From DASYRM01 sp036004405 (GTDB taxonomy: Bacteria; Acidobacteriota; Vicinamibacteria; Vicinamibacterales; UBA2999), in contig DASYRM010000090.1 of the NCBI GenBank assembly GCA_036004405.1, forward strand, positions 1 to 13,485: a stretch of 13,485 nucleotides of DNA, written 5' to 3'. Below the pieces are notes generated by a model. The model was not told the DNA's origin. It made no database searches and worked only from the letters and a program-made list of their open reading frames with translations. Shown one piece after another: positions 1-6,148 of the stretch. Position numbers and translations under genes: made by a program. How positions within the stretch are numbered: position 1 is the first letter of the stretch; the number at the start of each line of letters is the position of its first letter.

Positions 1-40
1 TCTGCTGGCTCGCGTGTAGATCGCAGCCGACAATCCGCAT
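1..40 (-). CDS. IS110-family transposase, first 13 residues (partial)
   Basis: Reading from 40 down to 1 gives MRIVGCDLHASQQ, which is the standard opening of IS110-family transposases in soil bacteria (M-[RK]-[IV]-V-G-C-D-L-H). The Asp at residue 7 corresponds to the first acidic residue of the DEDD RuvC-like catalytic domain. The start is well supported: an AGGAGG Shine-Dalgarno core lies 5 bases upstream of the ATG. The enzyme would catalyse site-specific excision and insertion of the element, guided by its bridge RNA. The remaining 300 or so residues, including the C-terminal serine domain, lie outside the window, so integrity cannot be judged. Confidence rests on only 13 residues, but the motif is distinctive and the ribosome binding site is strong. 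Confidence 0.72.
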   Translation of the reverse strand, partial: MRIVGCDLHASQQ

Positions 41-230
41 CTCGGCCTCCTTCGCCCCGAGCGTCTGTGCGGGTGGACACCGCACAGTCTACGCAGGCCG
101 TGGAGCCGACGTCGTCATGACATCATTGTGGAGACGGCGCCTGTGGGCCCCATCGTTGGCGCGATCGGCTGACTATTAAGCCTCGCGGCCGTGACGCTTG
201 CTACCGGCCACCGTGACAAGGCTACGGCCA
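41..230 (-). ncRNA. candidate IS110 bridge RNA / non-coding left end
   Basis: This is inference from position: in IS110-group elements the bridge RNA is transcribed from the non-coding DNA just upstream of the transposase. Structure is visible. A stem of 8 bp (65-72 with 80-87) has a 7-base loop, and GGCCGT at 187-192 pairs with ACGGCC at 224-229. Inside the second pairing, CTTG (197-200) pairs with CAAG (217-220), leaving internal loops of about 3 to 4 bases on each side. Stems interrupted by internal loops are how target- and donor-binding loops look. The heptamer CCGTGAC also occurs twice in direct orientation (189-195, 211-217). The RNA ends are not defined. Confidence 0.25.
65..87. repeat. 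inverted repeat in the IS110 non-coding end
   Basis: CTGTGCGG at 65-72 and CCGCACAG at 80-87 form a perfect 8-bp stem around a 7-base loop. GCGT (61-64) and ACGC (91-94) can extend the pairing after a small bulge. It lies 25 to 47 bases upstream of the transposase ATG, so in the transcript it would be a hairpin in the leader. Confidence 0.5.
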
Positions 231-231
231 T

Positions 232-247
232 ATGTTTCAGATGACAT
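232..247. promoter_or_regulatory. possible PadR operator (ATGT-N8-ACAT)
   Basis: ATGT (232-235) and ACAT (244-247) are separated by exactly eight bases. This is the core spacing described for binding sites of PadR-type repressors. The site lies 7 bases beyond the padR stop codon, not in front of the permease promoter. It would therefore control either a leftward gene since displaced by the insertion sequence or nothing at all. About 0.2 chance matches would be expected in a window of this size. Confidence 0.28.
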
Positions 248-254
248 TTTGAGG

Positions 255-587
255 TCACACGGCATCGAGCACCTCGGCAACGGCGAGGCTCAGCCTACGC
301 CATAGGGCTACCTCCTTCTCGAGCTGTGACCTGCCCCGGCGGGTGAGTGCGTAGTATTTCGCGCGCCGGCGCTGGTCCGACATCCGCCACTCGGCTTTGA
401 TCCATCCTTGTCGCTCCAGGCGGTGGAGCGCAGGATACAGGGACCCCTGTCGAATCTGAAGCGTCGCGCTGGAGATTTGATGTAGACGCTGGGCAATCGC
501 CCAGCCATGCTGTGGCTCCAGCGCCACTGTCTTCAGCAGGAGTAGATCGAGCGTGCCCTGCGGCAGGTCCAAGGCTACTGTCGACAT
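255..587 (-). CDS. PadR-family transcriptional regulator
   Basis: This 110-residue protein is a winged-helix PadR regulator, typically a homodimeric repressor. The family signatures are clear: QGTLDLLLLKTVAL (10-23), HGWAIAQRL (27-35), then QGSLYPALHRLERQGWI (47-63), the recognition and wing segment, and RRAKYYALTRRG (74-85). It is of the short acidobacterial type that partners ADOP permeases and lacks the long C-terminal dimerisation region. The ATG at 587 was chosen because GAGGGAAGA lies just upstream and homologues begin at MxxxxLDLxQGTLD; a longer reading to 710 would overlap the permease. It follows the permease stop by 14 bases on the same strand, so the two probably share a transcript and the regulator may control that operon. 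The ligand is unknown. Confidence 0.9.
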   Translation of the reverse strand: MSTVALDLPQGTLDLLLLKTVALEPQHGWAIAQRLHQISSATLQIRQGSLYPALHRLERQGWIKAEWRMSDQRRRAKYYALTRRGRSQLEKEVALWRRLSLAVAEVLDAV

Positions 588-601
588 TGAGCTGTCTTCC
601 C

Positions 602-3241
602 TCATTCGGCGGCTAGCGCCGTGGCTGGATTGATACGGAGCGCCCGGAACATCGGCCACGCACAGGCGCCCGCTGCGATCGCCGCGACGAATCCAACGAC
701 CGCCACCCACGACCAGGGTGATGTTGCAGCTGGCAGGTACACCAGACTCGCAAGCGTCGAGCGCAGGCTGAAGGTGAGAACCACGCCAGCGACCGTGCCG
801 ATGGCGACCAGGACGAACGTGCGCTGAAGGACGAGCCTGATGAGCCCGCGTCGCTGCGCACCCAGCGCTACTCGGATCGCGAGATCCCGACGCCGTCGAG
901 AGACTGCATATGCGACCACTCCGTAAATCCCGGTCGCCGCCAACATCGCCGCGAGCGAACCAAACGCCCCGAGCGTGAGAGCCGCAGCTTGCATTGGCAG
1001 ACGCACGTACCCCAGCATCTCCTCAACGGGCCGTATGGCCATTAGGGGCAGCGCTGGATCGGTCTCACGCACAACCTGTCGGATCGTCTGAGCGACGTCG
1101 GCGGAGGCGGACCGTACCAGGATCACGGTCATAGTGTTCGGGACTTGAAGCATCGGCTCGAAGATCGCCGGCGCGGCCGCCTCCGTTAGCACCTGGTACT
1201 TGCCAGTTTCGACAACGCCGACAATCGTCATGGGTGGAGCTGCGCGACCGAACCGGATCTGCCTGCCGATAGGTGACCCCGCACCGTGAATTCGCTTCGC
1301 GAGGGCCTCGTTCACAATCGCGACGCGCTGGCTGTTGGCCGTGTCCTGCTCCGTGAAGCTGCGCCCTTCGACGAAACGGATGCCGAGCGTCCCGAAAAAC
1401 TCCGGCGACACCTGATAGGTGAATGCCGACATAGAATCGCGCGGCGACATTGATGACCGATCGGCGGGATAGACGTTGGTGGTGGACTGGTCGATGTTGA
1501 GCGGCAGCGAGTTGCCGTACGCGACTTGTTGAACGCCCGGATGTACGCGCAAGCGCTCCAGAATGCGCCTGCGCAGCGTATCGCCCGCGGCGCGAGAGTA
1601 GCCGGCCAGTCCCAGATCAAAGCTCGCAGTCATAACGCCGCCGGGGCTCATACCGAGCGGCATCCGCAGCGCATTCATGAGACCACGACCGGCAAGTAGG
1701 CTTCCGGAAACCAGAAGCACGCAGATCGCGACCTGCGCGCTCACAAGGACGTCGCGCAGTGGCCATTTTCGCGTCAGGTTGGCATCGCGCAGGCCCAGTG
1801 ACGAATGCGGGTCCGTCTTCGCCGCTCGCAATGCAGGTCCGATTCCGATCCCCACTACAGTCATGACGGCGGCAACCACGGCGAAAATTCCAACGTTCCA
1901 GTCAATAGTGGTATCGAGCTGGACGGGAAGAGCGACTGGAAGCTGCCACTGGCTCAAGGCCGTGGCAACAAGGGCGGCGCCAGTCGTGCCCACCGCTGCG
2001 CCCATGACAACAAGAACGAGCGTCTCGGTGAGCAGCTGTCGCATCAATCGTCCGCGCCCGGCGCCGACGGCTACGCGAATCGCCATCTCGCGCTGTCGAT
2101 CGGCACTTCTGGCCGCGAGACCGCCGGCAAGGTTCGCGCAGGTCGCCAGGAGGACGAGCCCTGCGAGCGCGAGCAGCCCCAGGCCGAACACTCGGGCCGG
2201 TCCGCCGATGGCGTCACCGATCAAACCGGGACGCGTCAGCCGAATCAGGTCGGGTTCGTCGTTGGAGGTGCCCGATTCGACGGCCACGCGGCGCGCAATG
2301 GCGTTGAGATCGTCTGTGGCCTGTACCGGTGTGGTGCCGTCAGCAAGCCGCCCGATGACCCATGTATTCGCGGTGTTGGGATTGTCGAGCCAGGGGTGGC
2401 CCACCTCGATCTGCGCCTGCATCATCATTGGCACCCAGATCGCCGGACGATAAAAGACCTCGGTTCCGTAGAACCCCTTCGGCGCGACGCCGAGGACGCT
2501 GTACGGCTGACGATTGATACGAATCGTTGCGCCGACTACCGCTTCGTCGCCATCGAACGCCATTTGCCAGTAGTCATAGCTCAGGACCGCGTAGCGGCTA
2601 CTCCCGGGGGCCAGGTCGTCGGACTCCTGGAAGAGGCGTCCGCGGGCCGGCTTCACGCCGAGCATTCGGAAATAGGATCCTGTTGCGAGGTAGCCCCAGG
2701 CATGCGCCGGTCCTCGTGGTGTCTCCACCTGCATCATCGTGATTCGATACCCGGCCAATTGCGCAAACGTCCGATTTCGATCGCGGAGTTTCGTATAGAA
2801 CGGAAATGAGTGGGATACGAAGGGTCCAAGCCGCTGCACGAACCACACGCGACCCGGCTTCTCGATCGGCAGGGGCCGCAGCACGAGCCCTTCGACGACG
2901 CTGAAGACCAGCGTATTGACGCCAACACCGAGGCCGACGGTGATGATGGCGGTGGCCGTGAGTAGCGGAACGCGCCGGAGCATTCGGAAGGCGACGCGCG
3001 CGTCCCGACCCAGATCTTCGAGCCCGCGCGTTCCACGCACGTCCCGATGTTCCTCTTTAACCTGTTCGAAGCCGCCGATGTCGAGTCTGGCCTGTCGCAT
3101 TGCAGCATCGCGGGTCCACCCCATGGCGAGGTATCGATCTGCCTGCAAGTCCAAGTGATGCCGCAGCTCGTCGTCCAATTCACGTTCGACGGTGGAGTGC
3201 CTGAATATCGACCGTAGCCGGTGCAAGATGTCGCGAATCAT
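602..3241 (-). CDS. ADOP-type (MacB/FtsX-like) duplicated permease
   Basis: An 879-residue inner-membrane protein of the acidobacterial duplicated orphan permease type. Residues 1-90 form the soluble permease-prefix domain (helical, with ELDDELRHHL and the QARLDIGGFEQVKEE stretch). A first TM helix (about 93-115) leads into a MacB-like periplasmic domain and then a three-helix FtsX domain (about 350-475). A second TM helix, periplasmic domain and FtsX domain follow (about 505-875), ending in INPATALAAE, the usual terminus. Length and duplication match the family. Start: ATG at 3241, with GAGG 6 bases upstream. No ABC ATPase gene is adjacent, as is usual for these orphan permeases. The substrate is not known; related MacB proteins act in export of peptides, lipids or antibiotics. 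padR follows immediately on the same strand. Confidence 0.9.
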   Translation of the reverse strand: MIRDILHRLRSIFRHSTVERELDDELRHHLDLQADRYLAMGWTRDAAMRQARLDIGGFEQVKEEHRDVRGTRGLEDLGRDARVAFRMLRRVPLLTATAIITVGLGVGVNTLVFSVVEGLVLRPLPIEKPGRVWFVQRLGPFVSHSFPFYTKLRDRNRTFAQLAGYRITMMQVETPRGPAHAWGYLATGSYFRMLGVKPARGRLFQESDDLAPGSSRYAVLSYDYWQMAFDGDEAVVGATIRINRQPYSVLGVAPKGFYGTEVFYRPAIWVPMMMQAQIEVGHPWLDNPNTANTWVIGRLADGTTPVQATDDLNAIARRVAVESGTSNDEPDLIRLTRPGLIGDAIGGPARVFGLGLLALAGLVLLATCANLAGGLAARSADRQREMAIRVAVGAGRGRLMRQLLTETLVLVVMGAAVGTTGAALVATALSQWQLPVALPVQLDTTIDWNVGIFAVVAAVMTVVGIGIGPALRAAKTDPHSSLGLRDANLTRKWPLRDVLVSAQVAICVLLVSGSLLAGRGLMNALRMPLGMSPGGVMTASFDLGLAGYSRAAGDTLRRRILERLRVHPGVQQVAYGNSLPLNIDQSTTNVYPADRSSMSPRDSMSAFTYQVSPEFFGTLGIRFVEGRSFTEQDTANSQRVAIVNEALAKRIHGAGSPIGRQIRFGRAAPPMTIVGVVETGKYQVLTEAAAPAIFEPMLQVPNTMTVILVRSASADVAQTIRQVVRETDPALPLMAIRPVEEMLGYVRLPMQAAALTLGAFGSLAAMLAATGIYGVVAYAVSRRRRDLAIRVALGAQRRGLIRLVLQRTFVLVAIGTVAGVVLTFSLRSTLASLVYLPAATSPWSWVAVVGFVAAIAAGACAWPMFRALRINPATALAAE

Positions 3242-3301
3242 CGTGGCCTCAACACGCGCCGGATGGCGCAGGCAAGCTGACCCCCGTACCCTTCCGCTTC
3301 G

Positions 3302-3329
3302 ACATTAGGCTAGCCCGGTCCGTTGTCGA
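3302..3329 (-). promoter_or_regulatory. candidate sigma70-like promoter of the permease-padR operon
   Basis: On the minus strand TCGACA (3329-3324) and TAATGT (3307-3302) are separated by 16 bases, a reasonable -35/-10 pair. Transcription would start about 50 bases before the permease ATG at 3241. It overlaps the start of the integrase remnant on the other strand. Confidence 0.35.
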
Positions 3330-3953
3330 AGCACAAGGGTGAGAATCAGGCATTTCACGCCTTCGACGACTATGAGCGTTTGCGAGAGGCCGTTCAGGCA
3401 TCGACCCGCGCAGGTTCCTGATCGCTCTCCTCGGAGGCGAAGCGGGTCTGCGAACGCGAGAGATCGCCTCACTCAAATGAGTCGAGATCTTGATCGATGG
3501 CAGATCGTCGTGCGGCACTCCGACTGGTGCGGCGAACTGATCGGTCCGAAGAACGGGCGCATTTGGTGCGTCGGGATGACCGAACGGTTGCGGCGGCGAG
3601 CCGTCAGCGGCGGTATCTTCGAAGCCGTCGCGTGTTGTGCAGAGGCGACTATGGGCCGATCGCGCCAGGGTACGTGGTCACGCGTTCGCTATGCCGCATC
3701 TGGCGAATGTCTCCTCGGGCGCTCACATCCGCGTCACGTTCTGCTCACATCTCGCGATGCAGGGTGCGGCAATGCGGGGCGTTCAGACCTCGTCGGACAT
3801 CAGAGTCCTGCGATGACGCTGCGGTATTCGCGCCTGATGCCGGTCGCGCTTGACGTTACGAGCCGACTGCCTCGAGACCGTCCCGCCTCCCGGGCAGTTG
3901 GAGACAGTTTGGAGACCTGTGAGGGCGAGGCGTTCGGAAGTCGAAGCCGTTGA
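3314..3953 (+). pseudogene. decayed tyrosine recombinase (phage/ICE-type integrase)
   Basis: The C-terminal two thirds of a tyrosine recombinase can be followed only by changing frame. At 3359-3409 HAFDDYERLREAVQASTR appears. From 3412 in a second frame comes RFLIALLGGEAGLRTREIASLK, which carries the first catalytic Arg, and then an in-frame TGA (3478-3480) where relatives have Trp. WQIVVRHSDWCGELIGPKNG is in a third reading, followed by LRSRRVLCRGDYGPI. GAHIRVTFCSHLAMQGAAM has lost the canonical LRHTF core. GHQSPAMTLRYSRLMPVALD keeps the late His and the nucleophilic Tyr. At least three frameshifts and one stop make it inactive. The N-terminal arm- and core-binding part is absent. It points towards the 3' end of the tRNA-Gln gene, the usual place for such an enzyme. 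Confidence 0.8.
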
Positions 3954-4029
3954 AGGGGATGCGCAAACAGAGAGGCGGGGATCTGCGGTGGAAAATCAGT
4001 ACCCGCAAATCACAGTGAAACAAGAAGAT

Positions 4030-4060
4030 TGGCTGGGAGGCAGGGATTCGAACCCCGATA
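4030..4060. other. candidate attachment site at the tRNA-Gln 3' end
   Basis: The 3' half of the tRNA (T arm, acceptor strand, CCA) faces the integrase remnant. The open frame that carries the integrase tail (3850-4092) runs on across this segment and reads LGGRDSNP. That is the well-known peptide produced when integrase tails read into a tRNA end in antisense. This suggests the T-arm/acceptor region served as the crossover site. No second copy of the sequence is present in the window, so the far end of the former element lies outside or is lost. Confidence 0.3.
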
Positions 4061-4103
4061 ACGGCGTCCAGAGCGCCGTGTCCTACCGTTGAACGACCTC
4101 CCA
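4030..4103 (-). tRNA. tRNA-Gln (anticodon CTG)
   Basis: The minus strand folds fully. The acceptor TGGGAGG (4103-4097) pairs with CCTCCCA (4040-4034), followed by discriminator G73 at 4033 and an encoded CCA (4032-4030). The D stem GTTC/GGAC encloses the loop AACGGTA. The anticodon stem CGGCG/CGCCG has loop CTCTGGA, giving anticodon CTG. The variable loop has 4 bases (TTAT), and the T stem CGGGG/CCCTG has loop TTCGAAT. The weak U1-A72 pair and G73 are glutamine identity features. One slightly unusual feature is G at position 37, where A is more common. The gene is divergent from the MFS gene at 4232 and its 3' end faces the integrase remnant. Confidence 0.95.
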
Positions 4104-4140
4104 GTGGTAGGCGGCGGCGCTCGAAGCGCCGCGAACCACT
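4103..4140. repeat. imperfect palindrome abutting the tRNA 5' end
   Basis: AGTGGT (4103-4108) pairs with ACCACT (4135-4140), and inside it GCGGCGCT (4114-4121) pairs with AGCGCCGC (4125-4132) around a 3-base loop. Together this is a GC-rich cruciform or hairpin starting at the first base of the tRNA gene, in the 128-base divergent region between the tRNA and the MFS transporter. There is no T tract, so it is not an obvious terminator. It could be a regulatory or processing structure in the pre-tRNA leader or a repeat remnant. Confidence 0.5.
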
Positions 4141-4231
4141 AATGATATCGGCTAAGCCTGGGACCTCGCAAGGACCGCAGGGTGACCGCTGGTTCAGGGG
4201 CGCCCTGATCGCCGTGCGAGGATAGGCCGCG

Positions 4232-5749
4232 ATGACGGGCGCGTCGCGCACTCCGCGCAGAAAGTGGCTGGGTTTGGCGGTCATCGCTCTCCCCTGCCTG
4301 CTGTATTCGATGGACCTTACGGTCCTGAATCTCGCCGTCCCGCAGCTCAGCGCGTCCCTGCGGCCAACCAGCGCGCAGCTGCTCTGGATCGTGGACGTCT
4401 ACGGGTTTGTGCTCGCGGGCTCGCTCATTACGATGGGCACGCTGGGCGACCGGATCGGGCGCCGGCGGCTGCTGCTGATCGGCGCCGCAGTCTTCGGCGC
4501 GGCGTCGATCATGACCGCATTCGCGTCGAGCGCGGAGTGGCTGATTGCCGCGCGCGCCATACTCGGCCTGGCCGCAGCTACGTTGGCACCGTCGACGCTC
4601 TCGCTCATTCGCAACATGTTCGAGGACGCGAGCGAACGGTCCACGGCGATTGCCATATGGGTCGCGAGCTTCTCCGCCGGAGCCGCGGTCGGTCCGGTGG
4701 TGGGCGGCGCGTTGCTCGAGTACTTCTGGTGGGGAGCGGTCTTTCTGGTGCCGGTGCCGGTCATGGCGCTGTTGCTGGTGACTGGTCCGCGATTGCTGCC
4801 GGAATTCAAGAATCCTGCGGCTGGCCGTCTTGACGTTCTCAGCGCGGCACAGTCGATGGCCGCGGTGCTGCTGGTGATCTACGGTCTCAAACAGCTCGCC
4901 CAGGGCGACGGCGCGTCCGGGGCCATCCTGGCGATTGTGCTCGGGCTTGCCGTCGGCGCGGTGTTCCTTCGCCGCCAACGCACGCTGGATATCCCGCTGA
5001 TCGATCTGCGGCTGTTCGATAGCGGCGTCTTCAGCACGGCGCTGGCGATCAACACGCTCGACTTCTTCATCGGGTTCGGCAGCCTGCTGTTCATCGGCCA
5101 GTACCTGCAGTCGGTCCTCGCCCTGTCTCCACTTGCCGCCGGCCTCTGGATGGTGCCGTGGGCCTTGGCGTCTGTTGCCGCGTCGTTGGCGACGCCGCTG
5201 TTTACCGGCCGTGCGCGGCCGGCCATCGTCATGGCGAGCGGTCTCATACTCGCGGCCATCGGCTTTGCCATCCTCGCCTGGACTGGTGGGCCCTTCGAGC
5301 TTTCAAAGGTGGTAGCCGGCTCCGTCGTGATGTCGTTCGGGCTCACGCCGTTGACGACGCTGATGACCGACGTGATCATGAGCACGGCGCCCACCGAGCG
5401 AGCCGGGCTCGCCTCCGCTATTTCAGAAACCAGCTCGGAGTTCGGGGGAGCGCTCGGCATCGCCGTGCTGGGCAGCATCGGGAACGCCGTGTATCGAAGC
5501 CATATGGCTGGCGCAATTGTTCAGGGGCTGTCGGCGGGTGATCTGCGAGCTGCCGCGAGCACGATAGGCGGCGCGACGGATGTGGCTGCGCGCCTTCCAG
5601 GTCCGGCCGCCGCGGAACTGCTCCAAGCGTCTCGGGACGCCTTCTCCGGCTCCATGACCGCGACCGCCACGGTGTGTGCGGCCATCGCGATAGCTGCTGC
5701 GATTGTTTCTGCAGCCCTGCTTCGCGATGTCCGACCACCTTCTTCTTGA
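4232..5749 (+). CDS. DHA2-family (14-TM) MFS drug efflux transporter, SmvA/QacA-like
   Basis: A 505-residue inner-membrane antiporter of the drug:H+ antiporter-2 type, expected to export cationic or lipophilic drugs using the proton gradient. Family motifs are in place: motif D1 DLTVLNLAVP (28-37) in TM1, WIVDVYGF (52-59) in TM2, motif A GTLGDRIGRRRL (69-80), motif B with the TM4 Arg (R108), and antiporter motif C GAAVGPVVGG (150-159). Length and hydrophobicity fit 14 helices. Similarity in the first 160 residues is to SmvA, LfrA and QacA. The ATG at 4232 has AGGA 9 bases upstream (4219-4222). It stands alone, divergent from the tRNA and convergent with the KGG protein gene (31-base gap). No TetR-type regulator is adjacent. 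The substrate cannot be read from sequence. Confidence 0.9.
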   Translation: MTGASRTPRRKWLGLAVIALPCLLYSMDLTVLNLAVPQLSASLRPTSAQLLWIVDVYGFVLAGSLITMGTLGDRIGRRRLLLIGAAVFGAASIMTAFASSAEWLIAARAILGLAAATLAPSTLSLIRNMFEDASERSTAIAIWVASFSAGAAVGPVVGGALLEYFWWGAVFLVPVPVMALLLVTGPRLLPEFKNPAAGRLDVLSAAQSMAAVLLVIYGLKQLAQGDGASGAILAIVLGLAVGAVFLRRQRTLDIPLIDLRLFDSGVFSTALAINTLDFFIGFGSLLFIGQYLQSVLALSPLAAGLWMVPWALASVAASLATPLFTGRARPAIVMASGLILAAIGFAILAWTGGPFELSKVVAGSVVMSFGLTPLTTLMTDVIMSTAPTERAGLASAISETSSEFGGALGIAVLGSIGNAVYRSHMAGAIVQGLSAGDLRAAASTIGGATDVAARLPGPAAAELLQASRDAFSGSMTATATVCAAIAIAAAIVSAALLRDVRPPSS

Positions 5750-5780
5750 GGGTAACGCCGTTCAGACGACGGTCCGAGAC

Positions 5781-5975
5781 TTAAACTTCGGGCAGCGGCA
5801 TCGGTTTCCGGCGCTTGTGGCTCGCCATACCGCCCTTGCGGCCGGCCTGCCGGGCCTCTTCGCTGGTCCACTCGTGCGCGGTGCCCTTCATGTGGGCGGC
5901 CTTGCCACCCTTTCGAGCGATCTCGCGCTGCTTGGACCGGTCCATCGAAGCAAATCCGCGGTCTTCCTTCGCCAT
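5781..5975 (-). CDS. KGG-repeat small stress protein (GsiB/YciG-like)
   Basis: A 64-residue, highly charged, probably disordered cytoplasmic protein. Two glycine-lysine motifs of the stress-induced KGG type are visible: ARKGGKAAH (20-28) and AGRKGGMASH (44-53). Between them are the typical spacers EWTSEEARQ and, before the first, DRSKQREI. Proteins with this repeat (GsiB of Bacillus, YciG of Escherichia, con-10 of Neurospora) accumulate in general stress or desiccation; the molecular role is not established. The ATG at 5975 was chosen over the TTG at 5981 because AGGAG (5986-5982) lies 6 bases upstream of the ATG and directly abuts the TTG. It is convergent with the MFS gene. gltX lies upstream on the same strand, 173 bases away. 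Confidence 0.85.
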   Translation of the reverse strand: MAKEDRGFASMDRSKQREIARKGGKAAHMKGTAHEWTSEEARQAGRKGGMASHKRRKPMPLPEV

Positions 5976-6035
5976 CGTCAACTCCTGGGGACTGGGACCA
6001 TGGCGCAGGGGACGGCGCGCAGGCCTTTAGCACAG

Positions 6036-6049
6036 CCGTTGTGCAACGG
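6036..6049. promoter_or_regulatory. perfect palindrome upstream of the KGG gene
   Basis: CCGTTG (6036-6041) and CAACGG (6044-6049) form a perfect inverted repeat with a 2-base centre, about 60 bases upstream of the KGG start codon. The size and position suit a dimeric regulator or a small hairpin in the leader. No binding protein is identified. Confidence 0.3.
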
Positions 6050-6148
6050 GTATGCCAGAGTTAGAGCGAGGGATTTCCCAGCTGGAATTGCGAAACCGCG
6101 GCGGACGAATTCAATCCTGACGGTCGTTCGATCAAGAGTGAAACAAGC

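Larger units (their letters stand above)
1..254 (-). mobile_element. 5' part of an IS110-family insertion sequence
   Basis: The left edge cuts into an IS110-type element read leftwards. The transposase start codon lies at 38-40 and the bases above it, up to the padR stop at 255, contain no gene. IS110 elements lack ordinary terminal inverted repeats and carry a non-coding stretch upstream of the transposase, which fits this stretch. The exact outer end of the element is not visible; it should lie somewhere between about 90 and 254. The rest of the element is outside the window. Confidence 0.55.

Noticed and set aside
1677..2809. Long plus-strand open frames (1677-2453 and 1805-2809) opposite the permease
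   Set aside because: They are antisense to a clear ADOP permease, rich in Arg, Ala and Pro, show no family motif, and arise from the codon bias of the real gene.
3249..3518. 89-codon minus-strand frame upstream of the permease
   Set aside because: It lies antisense to the integrase remnant, has no ribosome binding site and resembles no family.
3850..4092. 80-codon protein ending in GRDSNPDNGVQSAVSYR
   Set aside because: The tail is the antisense reading of the tRNA-Gln gene, a known annotation artefact; the front is the tail of the integrase remnant.
4139..4978. 279-codon minus-strand frame opposite the efflux gene
   Set aside because: Gln/Arg/His-rich shadow of the MFS gene with no recognisable domain.
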